From Ooceraea biroi (lineage: Eukaryota > Arthropoda > Insecta > Hymenoptera > Formicidae), in NCBI RefSeq assembly GCF_003672135.1, contig NC_039510.1, positions 1,054,001 to 1,118,000 on the forward strand: a stretch of 64,000 bases of DNA, in the 5' to 3' direction. This document shows positions 24,492 to 37,640 of the stretch, one piece after another. Numbering within the stretch: position 1 is the stretch's first letter; every line of letters starts with the position of its first letter. The notes beneath the pieces are model-generated. The model searched no databases. It saw nothing but the letters and a program-made list of their open reading frames with translations, and had not been told where the DNA came from. Position numbers and translations under genes: made by a program.

Positions 24492-27315
24492 AATGGTTTT
24501 CTCTGCGAAGAAAATACATGCCATACTTCGGTCTTGTTTTAAAGACGATAATAAATATATTACGAATGTTAATACAAATTTCGTGAAAATTTTACATGAT
24601 CATAAAAGTTGTAGTATTTAATAGTTTAAAAGTTGGCATCAGACGCAAAATAATCAGAATCCGAGAATTTAGTCTCAGAATTCCGGAGATCCGACAATGT
24701 AAAGACGATTAGCACGACTGTCTTCGCAAGCATAAATTTGCATTTTCACGGGAACGTGTATAGAAATGGTCGTACAATGAGACGTCCACATGTACATCAT
24801 CTTATGGGTGTCTCGAGGGTCGCGACCATTACATCATTTCTGTCAGAGCGGACGAGCATGTTTGGCGGATCGGCAAGCATGCATCTACTTCGGTACATCA
24901 TTAATCTACATCGGGATCTGCATTTCAATCGCCGGATGATACGGTCCACTGTGTTCCATGTACTCTCCGATGAGAGACTTCCGCGAGATCTCCATCGGCC
25001 GTATTTACATATCGGCACGAGGGATTACGGGAGCCCACCCGCTCCCTGAAATGTCGACTCGGTGACAAGTCACCGCCAGGGAACATAACTCTGACAATAC
25101 AACTGCTGCATTTGAATTTGTAATATCCCTCGCATACGCGAGATGCGCCCATGCAAGAGAGAGAAAGAGATGCATGCGCCGCGTGTATCAGTGTCGAGAT
25201 AATCTGCGTTCTTGTGTGCTAACTGGTGTACGATGCAACAGTGTAAAACATCGTGCAGAAACGCAAATAGAGACTCTTAAAATGCATTTCTTCGAATAAA
25301 CTGCAGAGGATCTGAAATATAATCTTAAGGGCGCTTTTAGTGCAACGTCGATTTGTCGATATCACAGTTTTCTTTTATTAAACTACGGCTGGAACCGTCC
25401 TCTTATCTTGTTCAAATTTAATCCGTAGCGCTTTATATCTCGTTACCGTGTTCCTATCTCGACGTTATTGCGAATCCTTGCCTTCATGGAAACGAATTCC
25501 GCAATCGGTTACTTTGCGTCGCAATGAGAAATCCGAGAATCGCAGCAGCGCAATACACGTCACGTGTGCATGTCATACTTCGGCTGCTGTACAGTTGAGA
25601 TGTCTGCCCGTATGTACGTTGTTTTCTTCGGTTCGCGGTCATTCGATCCAGCACGGGGAATTCTCGGGGTTATGCGCCGGGGGGTTATTTCGGTGGGTGC
25701 ATTTGCGAGCTGTGTCCCAGGGAATTTCAGGCTGTGTGCCTATCGCCGCTCTCTCACCCTATCTCGCCACTTTACGAACTCCGGCGACATTCACCCCCAA
25801 CGCGGAGACGCGGATTTTAGTAATTCTCTCTTCCCGTGAAACCGGAGACTTCGTTGCTACCGCACACACCTAAATATTCCGACCATGTTATAACGCCGCG
25901 TTTTCCACCTCAAGAAATCAGAACCGCGAGAGTCTAATGTAAAAGATAGCACAATTACGTTCGCGGTAAATATTAAACTACAACGTCGCAAATTCTCTCG
26001 AAAGATGCATCCGTCAAGGTAATTACATTGATATTGTAGTAAGTTGAACTGAAATGCGTTATTTCCGCGATTCTTCGCTTCTTACTTCAAAATTGGAGCA
26101 TCAAGCATCACATTTACACCAAATAAAAAGCCAACGCAGGAAGTTGGAAATTTACATGCGACCGTGTATGATTATTCATAATAAATAGCAGTGCGATTTT
26201 ATCTTTGCACAGAGTGAGATAAGAAAAGCTGCAACGGAAGGAAAACTGACGCGCCGGATGAAGCACGTAAATCGCCTGATTCTCGTTGGCCGTTTCTTCT
26301 TCTTATATCTGTGTAACCCTTCCTTTCATATTCATATTTAACCCGAGCGTTGCTCCTAATTAGGCCGTGATCCTGGCTGGGTTTAAATTCACGAGCATTG
26401 TTCTTCCTTTCGCGCGTTACGTCTTTTGCGCCTGGTCGCCGGGTCGCCAATGAATCTTCGTGGATTCCCAGCCTTGTGTGGCTTTCGCGTGCAGATATGG
26501 TGAGATAAAGAATGTAATTAATAATCTGTTAATCCGAGTCGTAGTAGCAGCAGCCACCGCGCGAATGTGATAAAAGCCGTTTTCCAGAATTTAACGTCCA
26601 GCTATCAAGCGTTCGAAAAATGTCTCATTTATTTACCATCATCATCTCGCATCATCATTAGCAGTTATTATATTCACGTACGACAGAATACGCTTCGCTA
26701 CGCTAGAAATTTTACGTCACCCTGCTTACGACGGCTCGTTAAATGCAACATGGTAAAAGATACTTGTTAGCTACATGTACTTTTTCTCAGAGAGGAGCGT
26801 TCACTACACGTCGTCGGAAGCTTTGTGAAAAGCCGAGTTTCCCAACATGATTCCAGATCCGGTAGCAGTATCGCGTTTCAACCACGTCGGCGAACGGTAC
26901 ATTGACTCGGATGGCGAACGTGACATCACTTCGAGTACCAAAATCAGGAATTCCCGGAAACTATCCGGAACAATCCGATAAGTAACATACGTCGCGTTGA
27001 GATTAGTGCGATACACGGAGACCGGCTATTTAACCGGGTTTATAACGTATAAACGGCGGAAAGACAGAGACCGAGAGAGTGAATCCGCTGCACTGGTCGT
27101 GTCCGTTAATAGATTCCGCCGTTCAGACAGGGATCATTAGCGAACGCATCAAGCGCGTTAATGGAAATCGTCGTATTGGCAGCGGTACCGCTGTTCAGTG
27201 TCGTACTGGACGAAAAACGGGATTTTAATCCACGCGTCCGCGAATTAAATCGCTCGCCGTAATCGAGCAACCAATTTCGGAATGTCAGAATGCATTTCCA
27301 TGCAGATTTCTCGTT

Positions 27316-27335
27316 TTCTCTCTCTCTCTCTCTCT
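27316..27335. repeat. (TC)n microsatellite
   Basis: About ten uninterrupted TC units. Confidence 0.9.
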
Positions 27336-28857
27336 GTTTGTCGCTTGCACACATAATGCACCGGAAACGAAAATGCCACGCATGATAAACAGTAACGACG
27401 ACACGCATGCACGCATGCACGCTTCATTACGCACGCTTGATTGAGTCAAATCGCTATTTATTCAGGCACACGCGGGAGAACATAGGAATGCTAACGATGA
27501 TAATCGTTCCACTAACTTCTATAATTTCGCATAATTCGTTGCCGTTTTCTCCATCGCGGAATTTCAGCCGAATTTTAACGATGGTCCGCTCATTTTTCTG
27601 ATTCTCATGAAGGCAGCCGAAGGTACGCTGAACAAGTTAATAGGACAAATTGATGATCGTGATCAGATGCGAGTGATATTGCAGACGGAAACGGCCTGTC
27701 GCTCTTCGGAGCGAGCTAACATCGGGCCGATGTCGAGCTCGCCATCATCGAGCTCGCCTTCTTGAACCTGCACGTTCCAGTAGGACGTAATCCAAAAGCG
27801 TCTCGAGTCGGTGTGGACTGTCTCTGATTTGCATTCGGGATGTTCAAGTCGAGGTCAATCTCACACTTGTCCCGGCTTAACGCCCGCGTGTCGGCGAATT
27901 TCGAGACGAGATCGCGTTCGGTAAACGCTCGTTCCGTGTCGCGGAAAGTGAGATTACGAATCCGTTTTGCCGCGTGTCCGACATTACAATTAACAGAGTT
28001 ATTACCATCAATTATCAGGATTGGTAGGTGTCGTCACGTAAAGATCCTTCCAAATGAGATTAAATTATTTGTATGTGCTTGGAAAATAATCATATTTGAA
28101 ATTATGTAATCTGGAACGAAAGAGAATTTTAGTCGGTCTTCATATGTTCCTCAAATGCTACTTAACATTGCTAGGCGTCACCCTTCGCGCTCACGTACGG
28201 CGTGCGACAACGATGGTACTCATTCGGCGACCCTTTCCCTTAATTAATGAAACTTGCGACTCTCCGCCGCGGATTGCGTGTCGTATTTTCCCTCCGCTGG
28301 TTTTAACGAGAATTCTACGCAAAAGTGACGAAGGAGTCGTAAACAAGTCAAATAATGGCAGCGCTCTAACCCTCCGTTGAAGTTCTACCTATCTTGAGTC
28401 TCTCTCGTTACTATTATTGGCGATTCTGGTTACGAGGAAGGGAAAATAGAAAAGGAACTGCGCCCGAAGTCATCGGGGCGGGAAAGCGACAGCCGAAGAA
28501 GGAGCTGAGATGAGAATTGTCGTAAGAGAAATCGGATGGTGCGCGTCCCTCGTTCGTGTGGGATCCTATCCGTCGGTAATGATACCTTCTTTGTGCTTGA
28601 TGAAAGCTCTGATCTCGCGATTAGTCCTGAGTATTTGGCGAGGAAAGTATGGATAATGATCTCAAGTGCTGTAGAAAAAGCATTTCGAAATGTTCTCTCA
28701 ATCTTGTCAAAAAAAAATTAAATTCCTGATGAATTTAAAAATTGTAATTCATGGCATTGAGAAACTCATTAATAACTTCTAATTTTGAGCTGATTGTTTC
28801 ATTGCTCCTGCTTGTTGGAGCGGCTAGATACACAGAAATTATTAAAGAAGTTACTTG

Positions 28858-28955
28858 TCAGTCGTACCGCAAAGTGAAAATCCTGTCAGACGTACTGCCT
28901 AATGAAAATTTCGTTATTTATCAGATGTACCGCATAATAGAAATTTCGTTATTGC
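28858..28955. repeat. Imperfect 28-35 bp tandem repeat, three units
   Basis: Units begin at 28858 (TCAGTCGTACCGC), 28886 (TCAGACGTACTGC) and 28921 (TCAGATGTACCGC). The second and third also share AAATTTCGTTATT at the end. The first unit is shorter by about seven bases. Confidence 0.75.
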
Positions 28956-31900
28956 ATAAGGATGCTGTGAAAGATAAAAATAAGACGAAAATTTTAAATA
29001 TTAAGGGAACATTAATCGGATGTTGACATTATTTATTTATCAAAATGTGGGGAAGATCGAAAATATTCAACGTGATATTTCCTCCTCTTCCTAGGGAATC
29101 GTTGATTCGGCGAATGCTGCATTTCATAATCATGGAACGTTTCAATTAATGAGAGATAATGCATGTAATATGTATGTTCGATATCGAATTTATCATCGTT
29201 TAATTCTGCGAAAACTCGTCGTTCTTGCACGAACTGTTAATTACAATGCTAATGAGTTCGTGCCGTTTATGAGAAACAAGAATTAGTTGCAATTTGTGGA
29301 TGAAAAAAATATAAGCGGACCGATATTCTGATTATCATGTTCGAGGATTGTACGCTGTGAATAAAGCTCGACTAGTTTCCATAGGGTCTTATAATGAGCA
29401 GCCATTACGGTGATCGAATGATAAATCAAATGCTGGAAATTATTCTCTTGTATCGATGCGATCATCATGTCTAGTTGTGACGTCGAACGTATCTTTCGTT
29501 TCGTTACTTTTTAATTATTATTGAGTTGAAACTATTTTGTGTATGTGGACAGATGTTATTTGCTAATAAATCTTTATTGTGTTTTCCAACGAACGCGACA
29601 CAAATGCTCGTTTTACAGAATTCGTCGCTCAACTGTAATATGTAACTCTTCTCACGCTGCTGTCTTCATATGTCGAAACACCAATCGAATATATTCAGTA
29701 ATGTAGTACGCTGTGTAAAATAACACGTGATATAGTTTCAATTTCAAAGCATGGATCTCGCGCTTCGGTATTGCGAGCAGCGAATCTCTGCCCGTGCGAT
29801 TTTGGCAGTGCTTCTCAAATCAGTTGATGGATTAATTAAAATAAACGCGAGAATACTGGTCACGGGTCCGTTAGACTTGATGCACGGAATCAGCCTATCG
29901 CGGGACTATGTACATCATTTATAGTGAGCTGGCAGGCTACGTGTGAAAAGCGGAACATCGCACTGAAATTGATGGAATCGGTCGTGTTCTTGCATGTTGC
30001 CCGTTTCGACATATGGTTAACGACTTGTCGATATTATTTCTTTTGTATCTTGAAAAGCGAAAAGTGATTGATCTGGATCGAATACGTATTTGTGATAACG
30101 TTATTTGTGTGGCATTTATAAAGGGGATGTAATATTGATTGATTAAAGCATGATTAAATGTTAGTGGTTGGGTTACTGAATATTTAATCCTCCCGTACGC
30201 AATTCCGTTTTCCAATTCGAGCAATAACTGCATAAGCTCGTCTATATCATCTATACGACGTAATGAATATTTAAGTAGATTTCTCGATGATCAATCCGAC
30301 TTTTAAAATGAAAATGATCGGGAAAATGATCGGTGCAATATGCAACGCGGCTGGTGCAAATGCGGAACTCGAATTTGAATCGACAGTAATGGCGAGATAG
30401 CCAGTTCATCTTTTTCGCATCAAGTGCCCCTGCGCTCGTCAAGGGATAATGACGATGCCGATCGATCTAATCCATTCGAGTAGCTCGTCCATAATTGAAC
30501 GTGATTGGAGTGACTCATCTCGATGCAATGAAATCTAGCGATCCGGTACGTAGGCAGCCTCAGGTCTGTTTGTGTTTCTCGTTGTTAGCACTGTTGGCTA
30601 CACATGGATCATTCATTCTGAAGTACAGCGCCTGTAGCTCGCAGTAATTTCCAACCGATAGGCTCCTCTCGGCTCCAGATATGCGCCTATCGATCCACCC
30701 TTCTCGGATTGAAATACCGTGTAAAACTTGACATTATTCCGCCACGATCTCTTCGATATTTGTAAATTTTTGCTGAAATGATTGGAAATGGTGAAGAAAA
30801 ATTAATGGAAGAACTAGTAATATATCATTCCCTCAACATTATCAATTATTTTACCTTTCCCTTTATAAATATTCGAAATTATTTAAAGTACAAAGTGTAG
30901 GAATTAAAAATAAAAATTGAAAAATTTGTAATTACGGTACAAATATCGGTCTCATATTGGTAGAGCTTTTAAAAACTCCCAAAGGTATGAGTCATATTGA
31001 ACACCGAGTAAATCTAGGTCAGAATATTTTTCTGCAAAATTCAAATCGATCAGTTTTTATGAATCAATCAGCAAATAGTTTATCAGAGATCACGAATAAC
31101 GATAATGAACTGTGTGACGTGAAAAAAAATTGCGTCGAGCAACATCGAGCTAACGCTGAGCGCGATGAAATACGCAGAGCGGCAGAGAAATCTCGGGGTG
31201 CAAACAAAGCTGAGGGGGAGGCCGCGGCATGTTGACGTCACGAGGGCGCCCGCCGAGCTTTTCAGAAGATCGAGTGCCGACAGGGAGGCGAGCGTGGGCG
31301 GCCGGCTTAATTGGAGGTGAGAGGGAGATCATAATTTTGTGTCGCGACACGAGGGCACCGACGTCGGGGCGCCCGTAATTTGTAACCCCGCGTGCTTTGA
31401 GAGCCACGCCACGCCGTACCGACGGACGACACCGTTGGAAGATCGGCGCATTAGCGGACACCAGCCGTGCATGGCATCGCATAATCGACCCTGACGAGCC
31501 GTGATACGACGGGTAATCGACAGGTCTCGATTCAGAATGCGAAACACTCGCGCGCCCGTGAATATCCCTATATCGGACCTGGATTGAGTTCCCTTGCTCT
31601 TCACGTTCGAGTGTTCGTCCACACATGCGAAAATTTTTCGGTATTTCCGCCACCCTAGGATTTTTACGCGATAGCACGTTTCACCTTCGTGCGTTTCTTA
31701 GGATATCCGAAAGGGACGCCGACATACCTGCGTCAATCGTCTCGAAATAACAAACGATGACATCTTCCTAACTATGAGCTGAGTCGCTCATATCTATGCA
31801 TGAGTGTGCCACGTATATGCATGAAATGGGAAGTCCCTAATGTCATTAGAATCCTGAACGAGTCTGACGTTGGATAATTGGACGGGTACACGTCGTTAAG

Positions 31901-34900
31901 TGCATTTTCGTAAGAGAATACTGACATCTTTATATCAGTTCTCTCTTTTTCGCTGAATAATCGAGTCTCTTGTGTTTCCTCGTTGCTCATTGATCCTCGA
32001 ACGATTAAGCGATCAATCAATATCCTGCTGTCAGCGCTCAAGATGTATTATCGGCGCAGATGACGCCGACGCTGAAATTATTTGCGTAAAGACTCGCACG
32101 AAGATTGATTCGGCAAGTGGAGGACCGAATTCTTATTGAGATGTACGTCCGATGCCAGTTTATACTGGGTATTGGCGCTGACAGTTTGCTTTCGAATTCA
32201 GGACGCAACGCTTGTATTTACCAGGACGTCAAACGCGAAGGTATAGAATGCAGCCCGTCCAACTTTTACATTTGACGTGCCTAGTTCGCGGCACACAGCA
32301 CTGCTACTCTATATATCGACTATCGCGCGATATATCGCGATCATTCGCGAACGCGTCCTTTAATCGGACAATTTGATACGTGTGTTTTATCGGGAGGCTG
32401 TAAAATCGTGCAAAATATTACTGCGAAACACGTTCGATGCAAGATGGCAATTCGAAAGAGATTCAGAATACTGAAACGTGATTTCTCATCGCAGAAAAAA
32501 ATTGTGAAGGGAGATTTTGACGTTACAAATTAAAGCTTCGCGTAAAATGACTCGTTGTCGGATTACGGTAGAGCTCAGTGGATATATTCCCGAATCTGAG
32601 AATAACGAAATCCCACACACATGCTAATTACTCAAACTTCCGACGGTTTCACGTTTCTATAATAGTGGAAACTTTATAAATGCCTGAATTTAATCAAAAC
32701 GCGCCGCGCGCGGGGGAAGGGGAGATATTTTATCACGCCTCGGAAATTACCGCCTCGGCGTCATGTAACGCTGAAACAAGTGATATTCATCGTATCCGAC
32801 CAACGTTGCTCCCGTTATATTGTTTTTTTCCCTCTTTGCTTCCGCTTCGCTTCGGCGATACTATTTTCCCGCGTAATGGCAAAATTTCGCAAAGCACTAA
32901 CGGACGATAACGAGCGAATGTAAGCCAAACCACAGGTTTAATGACGAGAGTATCGATGTCGGCACGCACAGTCGCATAATTCATTTAGTTGGCGATAGAT
33001 ATACGCATTGCTGGTGACGATGATGACAAAATCAAAATTACAGCATCGTGAAACATCGCGTATCAATTTTTCCTTTTTTTTCATCGCATACGTATTCTTT
33101 TTCTGAATGAAGAGGAACGACTCGGTCGTGGTTGCATTCCACGCACGATTTTGAGACTCTTGCGGAATTCCGGAATCGCGTTGCCTCGTCGTACGCGAAT
33201 TTCGTGCTGCAGACCGCATTAGCGCACGAGCTGCATTCCGCGAATCGCGAAAATGCGTTTAACGCGATCGCACTCGCAAATACGACGGTGATACGGTAGC
33301 GTACACTCCCTTTCCCACATTACGTTCCCTTATCACGATGCCTGACAACGGAGGTTGCGGTTGCGGCATTCGCCGCGAGACACGTCGAAAGAAAAAGCCG
33401 GCCACGAATTGTACGGACGGTGAATTGTGCACGAGCGAAGGGTGACGAAGAAGAAAGAGAGGAAAGGGACGTGGAGTTGCAGGGAAGCTGGGTTGCAATG
33501 CGGGGTGCAGATGCCGCGCCGGGAAGTCAATGCGACGTACGGAAGACGACGGTTTGTCTCCGAGGGTAGATCAAACGGAGCGCGAGGTCGAAAGGTCTAC
33601 GTCCCTGCGCCATCCAGTAGCCTCCTTCCTTCCTTCCTTTTGGGAGTCCTCTTTATCTTTTCTCCCAACCCTTTTTACGACCCCTTTTTATCGCTGCTGT
33701 TGCCGTTGCCGCTATCGCCGCCGCATTTCTCTGTCTATCCCGTCTGTCTCCTCAAATTAGCGCGTTCTGCGAGCACACTGCGAGCGAAATCTGGCTCCTC
33801 AAAGTTTCATTACGCGTGACATTTAATTTTCTCTGCTCTCACGTCGAACGGGTTACGGTTACTCCTGGCGACCTTTTATTATTTCACAATATCGTTACCT
33901 TTTCCTCCTCTAACGAGAGTGCTCTTCAAACACAATCGCAAAGTACATTAAATTAATAAATGACGAAGGGGATCGCTAGTTGGCACTGTCTTGCCATAAT
34001 TATAAAAATTTTATTTGCGCGAGAATGTTTTATGTCCATCTCAAGAATAAAGACGCGGCGGAAGGAGACGTTTGACGTCACACGTGAGGTATGAATATTG
34101 TCGCAGTTTTGAAGGGTGATACAATGTGTCTCGTTACCGTTGTCCCGCGTGATTGTACGGTGAGGTAAAATCCCGAGGGGGAACTGGGGATAAAAATCAA
34201 TCGGCCAAATTTGAGCGCTATAACTTTCATCGTTCGTCCGCTATTTGCGAGGGGGTGCCATCCGGTCTGGTAAACGCCGGCTGCAGATCGAGAGGCAGTC
34301 GCAAGCACCATACGCTCCGATTTATACACATCGTATGCTCCTCTTCGATATAACGCAACGTGCAAAGTGCACGTACGTGTCGCGCACACGTGTGTGCACT
34401 GCATTCCGCCCTCTCTTTCGTTGTTCCTTTGTCGTTGGCGAAACTGTCGCATCCACCTCTCCGGCGACGCGCAGAGAGAAAATAACGGCGAATGAAATAT
34501 CTGTGCTGACATACGAGCAAACGAACGGATCAGGAATCGGATCATCGCGTTGCGATCTCTAAAACTATTCTTGCTCTGCAGGGTACACGGACCGAAAATC
34601 AATCTCTGCGTTATCACCCCCACGTGCCTCGTCATTATTGCAAGAGCGTCGCATGAATTATGCGCGAGGCGCGCGTATCACATAATAGAACTATTCAGCA
34701 ACGCGGAATTTCCGTTCGCTCGTGGGGTTTGTACTCGCGTCGCGTATAGCGTCGTCGATAAACTTTTCATCGAGGTCTTCCATAATTCCGGGCACAATCG
34801 CCTAGCAAGGATGCTGGAGATGTAAGGGTACTGGGCGTGTGTGGGTGTGTGTGTGTTATCGGCTTGCGAAATGCCAAAATGCAGTCGATGTGTATACATA

Positions 34901-35259
34901 ATTCGGGGCGGTGCTGAAAACACGCTTTGAGCGAAATAGGTCAGTACTTCGGCTAAGAGCAAACGCGGCGGCTTAGAACGTGTACAAAATTCCACGGTAC
35001 AACGTACTCTCGCCGTGTAATTAGGTTCGCGGGGGAAGAGCTCCAACAAGCCTCGCGAATAACTCGTGCGCGCGCAAGATGATAATTATCTTATGCCTGT
35101 TAACGATATTGTGCGCCGTGGTAACGATACTTATAATACATCCGTCAGGCAACCGTTAATGAGTTATCCATCTAACAAGGGAAGGGTCTGAAGCGTTGTC
35201 GCAAAAAACGCAATGTGTGATACATCGTTCGAAAGTACTCAATGAATACTGACCAATGC
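28956..35259. other. Noncoding intronic sequence, no gene recognised
   Basis: A CpG-rich block with overlapping open frames on several strands lies at 31140-31680, and pyrimidine-rich DNA at 33600-33760. The 185-codon minus-strand frame at 34078-34635 shows no family motif. A TG-rich run lies at 34836-34857. Confidence 0.55.
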
Positions 35260-35342
35260 TAAAATTTTAGCTGCTATGGGCTATAAATAAAAATATATTT
35301 ATAATGTAAAGGAATGTAATGAAAATCTGTCAATTTATTTAT

Positions 35343-35560
35343 ACAGGGTGTCCCAGACCTACCGTATCACCGGTTAATGGTAGATTCCTGAGGTGATTCT
35401 GAGACGAATGTTCCTCTTGCAAAATGTCGAGGGTGGCGTAGTTTCGGCGCTACGAAGGGTTGTAGTTATCCTATCCTTGTGTAGAATTTTCCCGCGTTCA
35501 GTGACGGTGTGTCGAAGGGGTCCCGCGCATCGCGCACACCTCAATTTGAACAGCCGCGAA
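35343..35560. repeat. Dispersed-repeat fragment starting ACAGGGTGTCCCA
   Basis: This segment starts ACAGGGTGTCCCAGACC, a type of terminus common in insect interspersed repeats. It meets the transposase frame around 35556-35565, where the recognisable protein breaks off. It is either an insertion into the transposon or a fusion left by deletion. I cannot name the family. Confidence 0.45.
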
Positions 35561-36739
35561 AAATTAAGATCTCTTTTCCTTTAAGGTCTGGCCACAAAAC
35601 TTCTTCCAAAAAAACTTTCAAATCTTGTTTGGACATGTTTGCTGACTTGCCTGGATATGCTTTGATATTTGGAAGATCAATGGTCATGTTTACAGGAAAT
35701 TTTCCAGTTCCTTCAGATACTAAAATATACATGTGAGGCAGAAGAGTTCCACTCATAGTGATGACCGGCATAATCATATAGGAATGGGTTGTTGCAGAAA
35801 TGGAACCCATTGACCCCAAGACTTGCTTGATTCCTTTAGTGGCAAGGGTTCTTCAAGATCGAAGTTCTTTTTCGAAGCGCGACTGATCTGCGTTAAGCAC
35901 ATCTTCATCGTTTATCTTGTACTTTTCAATTAATGTTCGCACATTATTAACAAATGTTTTCGCTTTTGCCTCACAATCGCTTAATTCCTGGAAACATGAT
36001 TTGCTAACTTTATGGGTTATTTTCCGAGAAACGATCTTATTTCGCTTTTTAAATTTTCTGATCCATGATTCGGATGCCTTGAAATTTAATTTATTTTCCA
36101 GATCAATGCGCTCTTTTATTTGCATTGCCCAAAGCCTAATTGTCCTGTCGTGAATAATTGCATTTTTAGTACGCATTTGAAGAAAATAATCGAACACTTC
36201 ACTATTTAACTGTTGCAGAAGAAATTTTCTATGACTAGGAATTTTCAATCCTTGTTAAAATTTTTGAAGCACAGTTTTGTTTTTTATTCTTCTCTTTTGT
36301 GCCATAACAGTGTTGAAGTTGGCTCTAGGAGAAGAGTCAAACCTGAAGGACATAGATGAGGAAGATCGAAGTTGCCATCTTTCTCCCTTGGTTGTTTAGT
36401 CCAGATTTTGTACGCATCCGCCAAGTATCCTACCGGAAATGTGGATTGCGATTTCTTTGGTGATGGTGCGTATGATGAATCACTGCTGCTTTCCTCGCTT
36501 TGCAATATTAGCTAATCGTATGTTGGAGTATCTGTTTCATCTCCAAAGTCGCTTACTGTTTCCTCTTCATCAGATGATACGTCATTAAGAATAAGTGTAT
36601 TTACTTCTTCAACAATGATTTCCTCCAGAAGCAAATCCTTTTTTATTTGTTCAAATATGATAAGATCCTTTTGACTTGGTGTGTCCTCCGATAAGCCGAA
36701 AGCATCAGCCAACAACTTCACTACTATTGCTGGAGTCAT
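35556..36739 (-). pseudogene. Pogo/Tigger-like (CENPB-type) transposase, broken and truncated
   Basis: Read on the minus strand from an ATG at 36739, an acidic N-terminal segment runs to an in-frame TAG at 36514-36512, then continues in the same frame to a TAA near 36284. A frameshift follows. A third segment (36248-35853) has the Tc5/CENPB helix-turn-helix signature with FKASESWIRKF and KRNKIVSRKI, then NADQS, the usual position of the first catalytic Asp of the DDE domain. A TGA follows at 35855-35853. Beyond it the same frame resumes with RTLATKGIKQ and PVITMSGTLLPH, and runs to KGKEILI at about 35562. The second and third catalytic Asp residues are absent. So at least two stops, one frameshift and loss of the C-terminal half: an inactive relic of a cut-and-paste transposase. 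Confidence 0.85.
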
Positions 36740-37614
36740 GATTTACGTTAGCAGTAATATTAGTTCAAACTGCGTTAACGACGTGCGCTATGTCGACTTA
36801 AATTTTCAGGACTCGTACGACATACGTCAGGTACCCAAATAATGGTCAGACTCGCATACATAAGGCTAACAACATGAACACGTGATTCTGCCTCGCATCC
36901 AATAGCTGTTCACGTGCCTAGCTAATAGTCTTTCTAATAGATCTTACGATTTAAGAGAGGTTCAATCATGAAACAAACAAGACTCTAATGGCTTTCCCTA
37001 TTATCCATAGCAGCTAAAATTTTATATATAAACATACCTACAGACCTTCTATCTAAAAAACATAGTTTGGTTCTGAAACCCGCGACAACCATAGGAACGT
37101 TCCCTTGTAAGGAGTAATCCATCTCTCTCTACGTCGCCACTCTCTGATTTCGGCGATTAGAAATGTGTGGAAGTGTACACCTGTTTGACTGCATAAAAAA
37201 AAGAACATTGATTTAATTTCATGATATATATGCAATAAAAGCACGAATTACGAAAGGTGAAGAACGATAATCGTGTCTACTGTATTTATCGCCGTTCTTG
37301 TGCGGACTTTATGTAACACGTAACGCGGAATATTTCCGCGGCGCGATTGGATCGAGAGGCGGTTCTGTCTCGCGGTCATGCATATAAATTACGCGGAAGC
37401 GCGGTCACACCGCTCGATTTCCACCGAGTTCTCGGAGGAGTATTCGCGGATCAATCCCGAAGTAACGAGTATTACTCGGCGTATCGAGAACGACTGATAT
37501 CGAGTAGTCGATATCATCGGACGAGCGGCATGGCGTTTTTTTTCGATCTTACATCTATAGATACGGTAATCACATTCGCTGCATTTCGAGAACAAAGAGA
37601 ACGCCGGACTTTCT

Positions 37615-37640
37615 GTCTCTCTCTCTCTCTTTTTCTCTCT
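37615..37640. repeat. (TC)n tract
   Basis: TC repeats interrupted once by a T run. Confidence 0.85.

Larger units (their letters stand above)
23547..28857. other. Noncoding intronic sequence, no gene assigned
   Basis: Mixed AT-rich and CpG-rich sequence with small microsatellites. Protein-like open frames on both strands at 27535-27854 are treated as a finding rather than a gene. Confidence 0.55.
35260..37024. mobile_element. Degraded pogo/Tigger-like transposon region between 20-bp inverted repeats
   Basis: TAAAATTTTAGCTGCTATGG at 35260-35279 is exactly the reverse complement of 37005-37024. The 1,765 bp between them contains the broken transposase on the minus strand and a separate repeat fragment at 35343-35560. 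The simplest reading is that the inverted repeats are ends of, or lie near the ends of, the same transposon. The usual CAG-starting pogo/Tigger terminus is not evident, so the boundaries are uncertain. Confidence 0.55.

Noticed and set aside
24725..25049. 103-codon plus-strand frame overlapped by minus-strand frames
   Set aside because: Somewhat protein-like, but no motif, no splice context and open on both strands.
34078..34635. 185-codon minus-strand frame
   Set aside because: No family motif, competing frames are open on the plus strand over the same bases, and the DNA is CpG-rich, which makes stops rare.
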